64,000 bases of DNA from CAWINX01 sp963702055 (GTDB taxonomy: Bacteria; Actinomycetota; Thermoleophilia; Solirubrobacterales; 70-9). The translations under genes were made by a program, and so were the position numbers. The DNA lies in NCBI GenBank assembly GCA_963702055.1, contig OY969702.1:2170001-2234000 (forward strand), in the 5' to 3' direction. The notes beneath the pieces were generated by a model. The model was given only the letters and a program-made list of their open reading frames with translations. It was not told where the DNA came from and made no database searches. Shown here piece after piece: positions 1 through 7,662 of the stretch (the stretch's first letter is position 1; every line of letters begins with the position of its first letter).

Positions 1-382
1 CGCCAGGTCGCCCGATCCCGAGTCCCGCCTCGACCGCGGGGTCGAAGGCGACCGCGACGCAGCCGTGGTCGATCGGGCCGGCGGCGGAGAAGACGCCGTT
101 GCCGCTGATCCCGGCGCGGACGGCGTCGGGGGCGGCGTCGCGCAGGGCGGTCGCGGCGGCGTCGGGGTCGAAGTCGCCGGAGGTGAAGGCGAGCAGGAGG
201 GAGGGGTCGGCGCCGAGCGCGGAGACGGCCTCGACGGCGGCCGACTCGACGGCACCCGGGCCCTCGGCGGCGGCGCTCGCCGCCAGTCGACCGAGCGCGG
301 TCGAGCCGTTGGAGCCATTCGGGGTCAGCTTCGAAGGAGACACGACCCTACGAACATCGACTTTACGCACCCATCGCTCCAT
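1..382 (-). CDS. FIST N-terminal domain protein (partial, runs off left edge)
   Basis: The complement strand reads open from an ATG at 382 to the window edge. The translation contains LLLAFTSGDFD, then GISGNGVF, then a GPIDHGCVAVAFD-like strand. This is the order seen in FIST N-terminal domains (proposed small-ligand sensor domains of signalling proteins): a hydrophobic strand, an acidic turn, and a G-rich strand before a charged strand. A GTG at 343 is an alternative start and would remove a basic 13-residue leader. Neither start has a strong ribosome site. The gene is divergent from the CRP-type regulator, with a long hairpin between them. The family call rests on pattern only and the C-terminal part is not visible. 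Confidence 0.55.
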   Translation of the reverse strand, partial: MERWVRKVDVRRVVSPSKLTPNGSNGSTALGRLAASAAAEGPGAVESAAVEAVSALGADPSLLLAFTSGDFDPDAAATALRDAAPDAVRAGISGNGVFSAAGPIDHGCVAVAFDPAVEAGLGIGRPG

Positions 383-413
383 ACCCAATTTTGCTGATAT
401 GACGGCACAGCTC

Positions 414-464
414 CGCCGAAAGTCATCTTTTCCGTCTATAGGGAGGAAAAGACGACTTTCGGCG
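414..464. repeat. Intergenic long hairpin (20-bp arms)
   Basis: Arms 414-433 and 445-464 pair over 20 bp with a single mismatch (G-T wobble in RNA). The loop GTCTATAGGGA contains the TATAG core also seen in hairpins at 13654, 24841 and 24903. It sits between the divergent FIST and CRP-type genes, and ends just before a possible GTG start at 466, so it may be an operator or a 5' UTR structure. Confidence 0.8.
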
Positions 465-495
465 AGTGGGCGAACCCGTCGGGGATAATCCGCCT

Positions 496-1194
496 GTGGA
501 CGATCAGGGAGGAGAGAGCGCGGTCGAGCTGCTGCGCAGCGTGCCGCTCTTTGCCGACCTCGAGGCGGGCGAGCTGGAGCGCTTCTCGCGGGTCGCCGTG
601 CAGCGCGCCTTCCCCGCCGGCACCCGCGTCTTCCACGAGGGCGACCATTCCGACGCCTGCTACATCGTCCGCTCCGGCAGCTTTCGGGTGACGCGCGAGC
701 ACTCCGATGGCCGCGCCATCACCCTCGCAACGCTCGGCTCGGGGGACATCTTCGGCGAGCTGGCGATGCTCGACGGCGAGGTCCGCTCCGCGAGCGTCGA
801 GGCGCTCGACGACGGCGAGCTGCTGGCCCTGCCGGCCGGCGACGTTCGCGGCCTCCTCGCCCGCCACCCCGAGATCACCGTGAAGCTGGTTCGCGCCCTG
901 GTGCGGCGCCTGCGCGCCGCCAACGAGCGGATCTCGCGCCAGTCCTTCCAGACCGTGCCCGGCCGGGTCGCCGGTGTCCTCTCCCAGCTGGTCGCCGAGG
1001 AGACCCCGCAGCATGGTGAGAGCGGCGAGGTGACGATCCACATGAACCAGGCCGACCTCGCCCAGCTCGCCGGGACCTCGCGGGAGAGCGTCAGCCGCTT
1101 CCTCGCCGACCTGGAGCGGGCGGGTGTGGTGCGACCCGGCCGCGGGCGAGTGACCGTTCTCGATCCCTCCAAGCTCCGCAACTACATCTTCTGA
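496..1194 (+). CDS. CRP/FNR-family transcriptional regulator
   Basis: The protein (232 aa from GTG 496) has an N-terminal cyclic-nucleotide-binding-type beta-roll (about residues 10-125) with GELAMLDGEVRSASV, close to the phosphate-binding cassette pattern GE-A-L----R-A. A long dimerisation helix (LVRALVRRLRAANERI) and a C-terminal winged helix follow. The recognition-helix segment QLAGTSRESVSRFLADLERAG is typical of CRP family members. There are no N-terminal Fe-S cysteines, so it is CRP-like rather than FNR-like. GTG 496 is preferred because GGGGAT lies about 10 bases upstream; GTG 466 in the same frame abuts the hairpin and would add ten residues. Ligand and targets are unknown. Confidence 0.9.
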   Translation: MDDQGGESAVELLRSVPLFADLEAGELERFSRVAVQRAFPAGTRVFHEGDHSDACYIVRSGSFRVTREHSDGRAITLATLGSGDIFGELAMLDGEVRSASVEALDDGELLALPAGDVRGLLARHPEITVKLVRALVRRLRAANERISRQSFQTVPGRVAGVLSQLVAEETPQHGESGEVTIHMNQADLAQLAGTSRESVSRFLADLERAGVVRPGRGRVTVLDPSKLRNYIF

Positions 1195-1244
1195 GGCGGA
1201 GGAGCGCCACGGCCACCCCCGACTTCGCTTCGCTCCGAGCGGCG

Positions 1245-1859
1245 ATGGTCGAACGCCAGTTGCGCGGGCGCGGGCGCGGCATCTCCGACGAACGGGTGCT
1301 GGCGGCGATGGGAGCGGTGGCGCGCGAGGAGTTCGTGCCCGAGGAGATGCGCCGCCGCGCCTACGAGGACTCGGCCCTGCCGATCGCCGCCGGCCAGACG
1401 ATCTCCCAGCCATGGATCGTCGCCGCGATCTGCCAGGCGCTGGAGCTGGAGGGCGGCGAGACGGTGCTCGAGGTCGGCACCGGGTCGGGCTACTCGGCCT
1501 GCGTGCTGTCCCTGCTCGCCGCCGAGGTGGTCAGCGTCGAGCGCCACGAGTCCCTGGCAGCCGGGGCGCGGGAGGCGCTCGCCCTCCTCGGCGTCGCCAA
1601 CGTCGAGGTGATCGTCGCCGACGGCAGTCGCGGCCTGCCGGGCCGCGGCCCCTTCGACGCGATCGCCGTCCACGCCACCGCTCCCGCCCCGCCGCGCACC
1701 CTGCTCTCCCAGCTGGTCGACGGCGGTCGCCTCGTCGTTCCAATCGCCGCCGGCGAAGCCGACATGCTCACCGTCTATCGCCGCCGCGGCGAGGAGTTCG
1801 AGGCGACGGAGATCGGGCCCTGCCGCTTCGTCCCCCTGGTCGGCGAAGAGGGCTTCTGA
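1245..1859 (+). CDS. pcm: Protein-L-isoaspartate O-methyltransferase
   Basis: The family methylates L-isoaspartyl residues with S-adenosylmethionine to repair aged proteins in the cytoplasm. Visible signatures are QTISQPWIVA (substrate-side loop) followed by the SAM-binding motif VLEVGTGSGY, then VSVERH and the GPFDAIAVHATAP strand. Length (204 aa) is normal for the family. The ATG at 1245 has no good ribosome site nearby. Family-like residues (DFASLRAA) are encoded in frame upstream, and a GGAGGAG stands six to eight bases before an in-frame ACG at 1209, so the true start may be upstream. It lies 50 bases downstream of the CRP-type gene, probably co-transcribed. Confidence 0.93.
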   Translation: MVERQLRGRGRGISDERVLAAMGAVAREEFVPEEMRRRAYEDSALPIAAGQTISQPWIVAAICQALELEGGETVLEVGTGSGYSACVLSLLAAEVVSVERHESLAAGAREALALLGVANVEVIVADGSRGLPGRGPFDAIAVHATAPAPPRTLLSQLVDGGRLVVPIAAGEADMLTVYRRRGEEFEATEIGPCRFVPLVGEEGF

Positions 1860-1888
1860 GTCGGCGGTTCGGATACGCTCGCACCCGC

Positions 1889-2293
1889 ATGCGGGGCGGA
1901 CTCTTCGTTCTCAACTTCTACTCGGCGATCTTCGTCGACCAGCTGAAGCGCGGTCGCAAGACGGCGACGATCCGGCTCGGCGACAAGAGCACCAAGTACG
2001 AGCGCGGCCAGGTTGTCTGGGTCACGGTCGGCTTTCGCCACAGCCCGCGGGAGAAAATCTTCTCGGCGGTGATCGACGACGTCGAGGTGAAGCGCGTCTC
2101 CGAACTCTCCCCGCGTGACATCGAGCACGACAATCCCGAGCTCCGTCGCCTTGAGGAGACGGTCAACTTCCTCGAGCAGATCTACGGCAGGTCGATCTCC
2201 AACGACGACCTCGTCACGGTGATCCGCTTCTCCCAGATCGTCGAGCGGCCGGGCTCCCACTTCGGCAACGGGGAGACTCCGCACCACAACTGA
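1889..2293 (+). CDS. ASCH-domain protein
   Basis: A 134-aa protein whose core (LNFYSAIFVDQLKRGRKTATIR, then GQVVWVTVG, then VKRVSELSPRDIE) matches the ASCH fold, a PUA-like beta-barrel thought to bind RNA or modified nucleotides. The conserved K-G-K-T-T-R-like segment near the start is present as RGRKTATIRLG. The ATG at 1889 is chosen because the domain starts at once; a longer frame upstream is only an out-of-frame shadow of pcm. The gene is 29 bases downstream of pcm in the same direction. Substrate is unknown. Confidence 0.75.
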   Translation: MRGGLFVLNFYSAIFVDQLKRGRKTATIRLGDKSTKYERGQVVWVTVGFRHSPREKIFSAVIDDVEVKRVSELSPRDIEHDNPELRRLEETVNFLEQIYGRSISNDDLVTVIRFSQIVERPGSHFGNGETPHHN

Positions 2294-2341
2294 GTCCCCG
2301 CCGCCACCCCGGCGACGCCTCCTCGCTATGGTTCAGGCCTC

Positions 2342-2368
2342 TTGGCACTCTCACTGATTGAGTGCCAA
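2342..2368 (+). promoter_or_regulatory. CIRCE element (HrcA operator)
   Basis: TTGGCACTC, nine bases, GAGTGCCAA: a perfect 9-9-9 inverted repeat matching the CIRCE consensus (TTAGCACTC-N9-GAGTGCTAA) with a symmetrical A to G / T to C change. It lies 43 bases before groES. By established knowledge HrcA binds this site and represses groESL until heat shock. hrcA is not in the window. Confidence 0.96.
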
Positions 2369-2410
2369 ATCCCAGTTGAGAACTTCTGACCTATAACGGA
2401 GGTATTACGG

Positions 2411-2698
2411 ATGAAGCTGAAGCCCCTCGGGGACCGGCTGATCGTCAAGCCGATCGATGAGGAGGAGACGACCGCGAGCGGCATCGTCCTCCCCGATACG
2501 GCCAAGGAAAAGCCGCAGAAGGGCAAGGTCGTCGCCGTCGGCGACGGCGCCATCAATGAGGACGGCAGCCGCCGCCCGCTGGACGTTGCGGAGGGCGATG
2601 AGGTCCTCTACTCCAAATACGGCGGCACCGAGGTCAACGTCGAAGGAGACGACCTGCTCGTGTTGCGCGAGTCGGACGTCCTCGCCAAGCTCGGCTGA
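2411..2698 (+). CDS. groS: Co-chaperonin GroES
   Basis: A 95-aa heptameric lid protein for GroEL. It begins KLKPLGDRLIVKP, carries the mobile loop (EEETTASGIVLPDTAKEKPQ) and the family ending LVLRESDVLAKLG. The ribosome site CGGAGG sits 7-8 bases before ATG 2411. Regulation is by the CIRCE element upstream. groEL follows after 43 bases, the usual bicistronic layout. Confidence 0.98.
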   Translation: MKLKPLGDRLIVKPIDEEETTASGIVLPDTAKEKPQKGKVVAVGDGAINEDGSRRPLDVAEGDEVLYSKYGGTEVNVEGDDLLVLRESDVLAKLG

Positions 2699-2741
2699 CC
2701 CGGGTCCCAGGACTTAGAAGAACCAAGGAGGAACGAAACAG

Positions 2742-4379
2742 ATGGCTCACAAGGAGCTGAAGTTCAGCGAGGAGGCACGGGGGGCCCTGCAGGCCGGCGT
2801 CGACGCCGTCGCCGATGCAGTCAAGGTCACTCTCGGCCCGAAGGGTCGCTACGTCGTGCTCGACAAAAAGTTCGGCGCGCCGACGATCACCAACGACGGC
2901 GTCACCATCGCCCGCGAGGTCGAGGTCGAGGACGTCTTCGAGAACCAGGGCGCCCAGCTGGTCCGCGAGGTCGCCACGGCGACCAACGACGTGGCCGGTG
3001 ACGGCACCACGACGGCGACCCTGCTGGCGCAGATCATCGTTCGCCAGGGGCTGAAGAACGTCGCCGCCGGCGCCAACCCGCTGGCCCTGCGCCGCGGCAT
3101 CGAGCAGGCGGTCGACCAGGTGGTCGAGAACCTGCGCGAGAAGCAGTCCAAGGAGGTCGCCGGCAAGGAGCAGATCGCCCGTGTCGCCGCCATCTCCGCC
3201 GGCGACGACGAGATCGGCGACGTGATCGCCGACGCGATCGAGAAGGTCGGCAAAGACGGCGTCGTCAACGTCGAGGAGGGCCAGACCTTCGGCATGGAGC
3301 TGGAGTTCACCGAGGGGATGCAGTTCGACAAGGGCTACATCTCCCCGTACATGGTCACCGACCAGGACCGCATGGAGGCGGTGCTCGAGGACCCCTACAT
3401 CCTCATCGCCAACCAGAAAATCGGCTCCGTGCGGGACATCCTGCCGGTGCTCGAGGCGGTCATGCAGGGCGGCAAGCCGTTGCTGATCGTCGCCGAGGAC
3501 GTCGAGGGCGAGTGCCTCGCGACGCTCGTCGTCAACAAGCTGCGGGGCACCTTCACCGGTGTTGCCGTCAAGGCGCCGGGCTTCGGCGATCGCCGCAAGC
3601 GCATGCTTGAGGACATCGCGATCCTCAGCGGCGGCGAGGTGATCACCGAGGAGATGGGCCTCAAACTCGAGAACACCCAGATCGAGCAGCTCGGCAAGGC
3701 CCGTCGCGTCGTCGTCTCCAAGGACACGACGACGATCATCGACGGCGCCGGTTCGGCCGATGACATCAAGGGCCGGATCAAGCAGATCAAACAGGAGGTC
3801 GAGAACACCGACTCCGACTTCGATCGGGAGAAGCTCCAGGAGCGCCTCGCCAAGCTGGCCGGCGGTGTCGCGGTGGTCAAGGTCGGTGCCGCCACCGAGA
3901 CCGAGATGAAGGAGAAAAAGCACCGCGTCGAGGACGCCCTCCAGGCGACCCGGGCGGCGCTGGAAGAGGGTGTCGTGCCGGGCGGTGGCGTCGCGCTGCT
4001 GAACGCGCAGGACGGCCTCGACCCCGACACGCTCACCGACCCGGATGAGCAGACCGGCGCGAGGATCGTCTTCCGCGCGCTGGAGGAGCCGGTCCGCCAG
4101 ATCGCCGAGAACTCCGGCGAGGAGGGCTCGGTCGTCGTCAACAAGGTCAGGGACCTGAAGCCGGGAGAGGGCCTCAACGCCGCCACCGGCGAGTACGGGG
4201 ACTTGATCAAAGACGGTGTCATCGACCCGACCAAGGTGACCCGCTCGGCGCTGGAGAACGCCGCGTCGATCGCCAAGAACATCCTCGTCACCGAGGCGAT
4301 CATCGCCGAGCCCCCCGAGAAGGAAGGCGCCGGCGGCGGAATGCCCGGCGGCATGCCTGACATGGGCGGGATGATGTAA
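2742..4379 (+). CDS. groL: Chaperonin GroEL
   Basis: A 545-aa 60-kDa chaperonin subunit that folds proteins in an ATP-driven double ring. It has the ATP-binding segment VTLGPKGR, the DGTTTATLLAQ motif, the apical domain, and a Gly/Met-rich tail ending MPGGMPDMGGMM as in canonical GroEL1 types; it is not a His-rich actinobacterial tail. AAGGAGG lies 11 bases before ATG 2742. A 15-bp hairpin with a T-containing tail ends the operon. A 981-aa open frame on the opposite strand is a codon-bias shadow. Confidence 0.98.
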   Translation: MAHKELKFSEEARGALQAGVDAVADAVKVTLGPKGRYVVLDKKFGAPTITNDGVTIAREVEVEDVFENQGAQLVREVATATNDVAGDGTTTATLLAQIIVRQGLKNVAAGANPLALRRGIEQAVDQVVENLREKQSKEVAGKEQIARVAAISAGDDEIGDVIADAIEKVGKDGVVNVEEGQTFGMELEFTEGMQFDKGYISPYMVTDQDRMEAVLEDPYILIANQKIGSVRDILPVLEAVMQGGKPLLIVAEDVEGECLATLVVNKLRGTFTGVAVKAPGFGDRRKRMLEDIAILSGGEVITEEMGLKLENTQIEQLGKARRVVVSKDTTTIIDGAGSADDIKGRIKQIKQEVENTDSDFDREKLQERLAKLAGGVAVVKVGAATETEMKEKKHRVEDALQATRAALEEGVVPGGGVALLNAQDGLDPDTLTDPDEQTGARIVFRALEEPVRQIAENSGEEGSVVVNKVRDLKPGEGLNAATGEYGDLIKDGVIDPTKVTRSALENAASIAKNILVTEAIIAEPPEKEGAGGGMPGGMPDMGGMM

Positions 4380-4440
4380 CGACCCGCAGATTCGGCTCGA
4401 CGCCTCCCCGCACGCGCCTGCCGGCGCCGGGGCAGCGCCG

Positions 4441-4522
4441 GGCGGCGTCCTCAAGAGCCCGAATAGCGCTGCTATTCGGGCTCTTTGCGTTCTTGCCCGG
4501 CTTGCCGCGGCGCTCGCCAGCC
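4441..4522 (-). repeat. Interspersed palindromic element, copy A
   Basis: Read on the minus strand this contains GGCTGGCGAGCGCCG, then GGGCAAGAACGCAAAG, a 33-nt hairpin, and GAGGACGCCGCC. The same block order recurs at 26293, 49332, 54996 and 57903. The central hairpin arms differ in sequence between copies while the flanking blocks are kept. Here the element forms the 3' end of the groESL operon. Confidence 0.75.
4453..4490 (+). terminator. groESL terminator hairpin (inside element copy A)
   Basis: Arms 4453-4467 and 4471-4485 form a perfect 15-bp stem (AAGAGCCCGAATAGC and its complement) with a 3-base loop, followed by a modest TTT tract. The stem is 74 bases past the groEL stop. The tail is only weakly U-rich, as is common in high-GC bacteria. 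Confidence 0.8.
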
Positions 4523-4559
4523 ACGCACGCTGAGTCGCCGAGACGAATCCGCGGGTCGA

Positions 4560-4604
4560 GGTGTAACGCGTAGGGGTGCTGTCAGCACGCCAACGCGTTA
4601 CACC
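4560..4604. repeat. 45-bp palindrome, GGTGYAACGCGT family, copy 1
   Basis: Outer arms GGTGTAACGCGT (4560-4571) and ACGCGTTACACC (4593-4604) are perfectly complementary. The inner bases GGGGTGCT/AGCACGCC extend the stem with one mismatch. The same outer arms and the same 45-bp length recur at 23368 and 29340. It lies in the convergent gap before the stop of the SDR gene. Confidence 0.85.
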
Positions 4605-4612
4605 GCGAGGCC

Positions 4613-5533
4613 CTAGGTGGCGAGGACTTCGCCCATGCGACGGGGTGTCACGCCCAGGGCTTCGGCGTCGGCGGTGCCTCGCTCGCTCACCATCGGGACC
4701 TCCATCAGCTCCGCTTCCTCCCAGGTCGCGAAGACCGACTCGCCGACCGCCTTGCGCAGGGCGAGCAGACTGGAGCGGACGACCGGGAGGGGGACGTGCA
4801 CCAGTGGTCGCGGCCGTCCCGCCGCTTCGCTGACCAGGTTGGACATGTCGTCGTAGGTGAGCACCTCCGGGCCGGCCAGCTCGTAGCGGGCTCCGCCTGC
4901 CCCGCCACTCGCCCTCGCTTCGCTTGGTTGAGGCGCCTCGCCGGACAGGAGCGCGTTGGCGGCGCACTGTGCCGCGTCCCTGGCCCAGATCGGCTCGAAC
5001 CGCGCCCGTCCCTCGCCGGACACCGGCATCACCGGCAGGAAGGAGAAGCGCCTCAGCAGGGTGATCCAGGGGTCGCTGTGGTCGTAGACGATCGAGGGCG
5101 CAAAGATCGTCGTCTGCAGCGGCGAGGAGTCGACCGCCCGCTCCGCCAGCCACTTGGCGCGGAAGAGGCGGGTCCGCTGCGCAGCGCCCGCGTTGAGGGC
5201 GCTGAAGAAGGCGAAGCGCTGCACTCCGCTGCGCTCGGCGGCGCGCAGCAGTCGCACCGTCGCCAGCCCGTTCAGCTCCTCGATCCGCCGCGGCGGCTGG
5301 TCGCGGATCGTCGCCGCCAGGTGGATCACGGTGTCGACCCCGCGCAGCGCCTGGCGCACCAGGTAGGGGTCCGACATCTCGCCGAGGTCCCCAAGCGCGA
5401 TCTGCACGTCGACCCGCCACTGCCCCAATCGCCGCGGCTCGCGGACCAGGCAGCGGACCTCCACGCCGCGCTCCAGCAGCAGCGGCAGCAGCCGCGAGCC
5501 GACGCTCCCGGTCGCCCCGGTCAGCAGCAGCAT
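4613..5533 (-). CDS. NAD(P)-binding atypical short-chain dehydrogenase / epimerase-like protein
   Basis: The 306-aa protein starts with MLLLTGATGSVGSRLLPLLLE, the TGxxGxxG dinucleotide-binding turn of extended/atypical SDRs, followed by a CLVREP strand typical of NmrA/NDUFA9-like members and the DTVIHLAA segment. The usual YxxxK catalytic pair is not evident (LFRAKWLAERAV takes its place), which suggests a binding or atypical oxidoreductase role, for example on quinones or lipids. The C-terminal half contains ELAGPEVLTYDDM, seen in NDUFA9-like SDRs. It is convergent with groEL and separated from it by two palindromes. The substrate cannot be told. Confidence 0.8.
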   Translation of the reverse strand: MLLLTGATGSVGSRLLPLLLERGVEVRCLVREPRRLGQWRVDVQIALGDLGEMSDPYLVRQALRGVDTVIHLAATIRDQPPRRIEELNGLATVRLLRAAERSGVQRFAFFSALNAGAAQRTRLFRAKWLAERAVDSSPLQTTIFAPSIVYDHSDPWITLLRRFSFLPVMPVSGEGRARFEPIWARDAAQCAANALLSGEAPQPSEARASGGAGGARYELAGPEVLTYDDMSNLVSEAAGRPRPLVHVPLPVVRSSLLALRKAVGESVFATWEEAELMEVPMVSERGTADAEALGVTPRRMGEVLAT

Positions 5534-5693
5534 CGCTGCGTTTCGCTGTCGCTCGTCTCAGCCATCGCGCCGCCCCCAACCCTAGATGGCCGCCCGCGCC
5601 GCCGCCCGCGCCCGCCGATCCCTAAAATGATCGCTCGCGCTTGGCCGGGGACCCCGGCGGGCACCCGGAAACCGACTTAGGAGAAAGCCTCGA

Positions 5694-5966
5694 ATGACCT
5701 ACGTCATCGCGGAACCGTGCATCGGCCAGAAGGACAACTCGTGTGTAGAGGTCTGCCCGGTCGACTGCATCCACCCGACCCCGGACGAGCCCGACTACGA
5801 CTCGGTCGAGATGCTCTACATCGATCCGGACGAGTGCATCGACTGCGATGCCTGTGTTGAGGCCTGTCCGGTCGACGCCTGCTTCGCCGAGGACCAGCTC
5901 CCGGCCGAGTGGGCCAAATACGCCGAGATCAACGCCACCTACTACAAGAGCAAGTCGGCTGCCTGA
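5694..5966 (+). CDS. fdxA: 7Fe ferredoxin (3Fe-4S / 4Fe-4S)
   Basis: The 90-aa protein carries EPCIGQKDNSCVEVCPVDCI followed by DPDECIDCDACVEACPVDAC. The first motif, with a long spacer in place of CxxCxxC, is the mark of 7Fe ferredoxins with a 3Fe-4S plus a 4Fe-4S cluster; the second is a classic CxxCxxCxxxCP site. It is a soluble electron carrier. Its partner could be the P450 at 26.4 kb, but that is inference. The ribosome site TTAGGAGAAAG precedes ATG 5694. It ends 23 bases before the convergent stop of the GNAT toxin gene. Confidence 0.95.
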   Translation: MTYVIAEPCIGQKDNSCVEVCPVDCIHPTPDEPDYDSVEMLYIDPDECIDCDACVEACPVDACFAEDQLPAEWAKYAEINATYYKSKSAA

Positions 5967-5988
5967 CGCGTTGCCTTAACGCTCCCGA

Positions 5989-6516
5989 TCAGGCGCTCGG
6001 CTTACCCTCCAAAGTGCGACGAACCGCCTCCAGCGGGACCATCAGCGTCAGCGGTTCCACGCTCGCCGGTTTGAATCCAAAGCGTTCGTAAAAGCCGGCG
6101 GCAGTCTCATCGAGAGCGTGAGCGAGGGCGGCGCGCATGGCGACCGAGCGCGACGCGCGCTCACCGCGTCGCAGGGCGTCGAGGAGGAGGCTGCGTCCCA
6201 GGCCGGAGCCCTGCGCGGAGCGATCGACAGCGAGCCGGGCGATCAGACAAACGGGAATCGGGAAGTGCTTGGGCGTGCCGCGCTGCACCTCATTCGTCGC
6301 CAACTCCTGCTCGACCTGCGAGGCAACCAGGGTGTAGTAGCCAACCACTTCGGCACTCCCTCGCGCGCAGACCACGAAGGTGCGGGCGGTATCACGGCGC
6401 TGCCCCTGGCCGGCATAGGCCCGCAGCCAGCGGTCCAGTTGCTCGCGGCCACAGTCGAAGCGATCGACCCGGTGGTTCGATCCCAGCGGCTCGACCGCCC
6501 CAAAGCGCGAACTCAA
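5989..6516 (-). CDS. GNAT-family acetyltransferase toxin (TacT/AtaT-like)
   Basis: This 175-aa protein has the GNAT acetyl-CoA loop (DRSAQGSGLGRSLLLDALRR) and the late FYERFGFKP segment typical of TacT/AtaT toxins, which acetylate the amino group of charged tRNAs and stop translation. Its ATG overlaps the stop of a DUF1778 antitoxin gene by 4 bases. Gene order antitoxin then toxin, with overlap, is standard for this type II family. It is the first of three TA-like modules all reading leftward. tRNA target unknown. Confidence 0.9.
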   Translation of the reverse strand: MSSRFGAVEPLGSNHRVDRFDCGREQLDRWLRAYAGQGQRRDTARTFVVCARGSAEVVGYYTLVASQVEQELATNEVQRGTPKHFPIPVCLIARLAVDRSAQGSGLGRSLLLDALRRGERASRSVAMRAALAHALDETAAGFYERFGFKPASVEPLTLMVPLEAVRRTLEGKPSA

Positions 6517-6797
6517 CCGCCCAAAAGGACGCTGGGGCGTTCGATGAGAGCGCCGAGGCCGGTCTCGAAGGAGGCGGGATCGTCGAGCGCCGCCAGGAAG
6601 CGATCGGCCTCTTCGGGGTTAAGCACGATGCTGGTGCGCTCGGCCAGCACCTGCTCGGCCTCGCGCCGTGCCGCCTGGCGGACGAACTCGCTGAGCGTCT
6701 GACCGCGAGCGGCTGCGGCGGCCTGTTCGAGGTCGCGCTCCTCGTCGGTCACTCGGACCTCGATCCGGCGGGTCTTTGCGCTCGCCGTTGGCTCCAT
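6513..6797 (-). CDS. DUF1778 (TacA-like) antitoxin
   Basis: A 94-aa protein with an N-terminal ribbon-helix-helix (RRIEVRVTDEERDLEQAAAAARG then LSEFVRQAARREAEQVL) and a C-terminal toxin-binding tail with LNPEEADRFLAALDDP, which is diagnostic of DUF1778 antitoxins. It should bind its own promoter and neutralise the GNAT toxin. The ATG at 6797 is chosen over an upstream in-frame ATG because homology starts here. TACATTATC lies just upstream on this strand as a possible -10 region, and repeat R1 lies about 60 bases upstream. Confidence 0.9.
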   Translation of the reverse strand: MEPTASAKTRRIEVRVTDEERDLEQAAAAARGQTLSEFVRQAARREAEQVLAERTSIVLNPEEADRFLAALDDPASFETGLGALIERPSVLLGG

Positions 6798-6856
6798 GCG
6801 GATAATGTACGACTTTCGTCCGGACATCGCAAGGCTCAGCGAGCCAAGTACCCGCA

Positions 6857-6905
6857 CCGGATCGGACCAAACAATTGATGCAAAGGCAAGAGCGCGGCGT
6901 AACGC
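6857..6905. repeat. TA-array boundary repeat R1
   Basis: This 49-bp copy shares CGGATCGG, ACAATTG-TGCAAAGGCAAG and AGCGCGGCGTAA with R2 (7607) and R3 (8333). It lies between the DUF1778/GNAT module and the nucleotidyltransferase module, 19 bases past the stop of the latter. Confidence 0.85.
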
Positions 6906-6923
6906 CACTCGGCCGGGTGGCGA

Positions 6924-7415
6924 CTACTCCTCGCCGCGCGCCTGGCGCAGCCTCTGGAGGTCGGTCAGATCCTCAGGCCGACCTGCCAGCTTCTTGAGCG
7001 CCACCAGATCCTCATAGCTGACGACGTTGATTGTCAGGCCGTCGATCTCTGCCTGGATCGCTGAGGGAGCAAGCTTTTCCCACAACGCTTCCTCGCCGAT
7101 CCACTGCATGATGTCGAAGCGCCCGAGTCGCGTGCGCAGCACCCAGTTGCCGCCCATACCGAGCGCCTCTGGATCGAGGGGATCCGGCAGCTCCTCCCCG
7201 TCGAACTCCTCGGCTCCCTCCACCTGAGCGTCGAGTCGACGTAGGAGGCGCGCAAGTCTCTTGAGATTCGCGGGGTCCGGCGACGGCACGATGTCGACGT
7301 CCTTCGTTGCCCGGACGTAGCCGTGAAAGCCCACCGCGACCCCGCCGATGACGATGAACTCGATCCCATCGCGGTCGAGTTCCGCGAGGATCCCGCGGAT
7401 ATCGAGTTCAGGCAC
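6924..7415 (-). CDS. Minimal nucleotidyltransferase (AbiEii/DUF6036-like), putative TA toxin component
   Basis: The 163-aa product begins PELDIRGILAELDRDGIEFIVIGG and has TKDVDIV about 14 residues after GG. GG plus DxD at that spacing is the polymerase-beta nucleotidyltransferase signature (Asp39 and Asp41 as metal ligands). Similar proteins serve as tRNA- or protein-modifying toxins in AbiE-type and related TA systems. The GTG at 7415 overlaps the stop of the small upstream gene by 8 bases, so translation is coupled. A longer frame upstream is ignored because it covers that gene. The target is unknown. Confidence 0.75.
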   Translation of the reverse strand: MPELDIRGILAELDRDGIEFIVIGGVAVGFHGYVRATKDVDIVPSPDPANLKRLARLLRRLDAQVEGAEEFDGEELPDPLDPEALGMGGNWVLRTRLGRFDIMQWIGEEALWEKLAPSAIQAEIDGLTINVVSYEDLVALKKLAGRPEDLTDLQRLRQARGEE

Positions 7416-7581
7416 CGCGCCGTCGGTGCCCCGACTCGGCGACCTGGGACATGAATCGGGAAAGCTCGAATACCTGCTTCGTCCGCTGTTCGGGGGTGAG
7501 TTCCGTGTAGTCCCGCCGCAACGCAGCGCGCTCCGCCTTCCCATCTGGCGTCCAGTTCCCGGTTCGCTTGGTGGACTCCAT
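7408..7581 (-). CDS. Small partner protein of the nucleotidyltransferase (putative antitoxin)
   Basis: A 57-aa ORF from ATG 7581 with the segment ELTPEQRTKQVFELSRFM, an amphipathic helix that resembles small proteins often encoded just before minimal nucleotidyltransferases. Its stop overlaps the nucleotidyltransferase start by 8 bases. An in-frame ATG at 7638 would start inside repeat R2 and is less likely. The antitoxin role is inferred from position only. Confidence 0.55.
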   Translation of the reverse strand: MESTKRTGNWTPDGKAERAALRRDYTELTPEQRTKQVFELSRFMSQVAESGHRRRGA

Positions 7582-7606
7582 CGGCAAATCACAGTACCGC
7601 GTCCGT

Positions 7607-7651
7607 CGGAATCGGCCCGACAATTGCTGCACGCTCAAGAGCGCGGCCTGA
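7607..7651. repeat. TA-array boundary repeat R2
   Basis: A 45-bp copy of the boundary repeat (CGGAATCGGCCCGACAATTG, TGCTGCA, TCAAGAGCGCGGC). It is 11 bases past the VapC stop and about 26 bases upstream of the small gene's ATG. It is less conserved in the middle than R1 and R3. Confidence 0.8.
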
Positions 7652-7662
7652 GGCTTTCGCCC

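Noticed and set aside
2634..5579. 981-aa open frame antisense to groES-groEL and the SDR gene
   Set aside because: It is the mirror of strong GC-rich codon bias in groEL; no homology pattern, low-complexity Arg/Gly/Ala/Asp composition, and it crosses a terminator.
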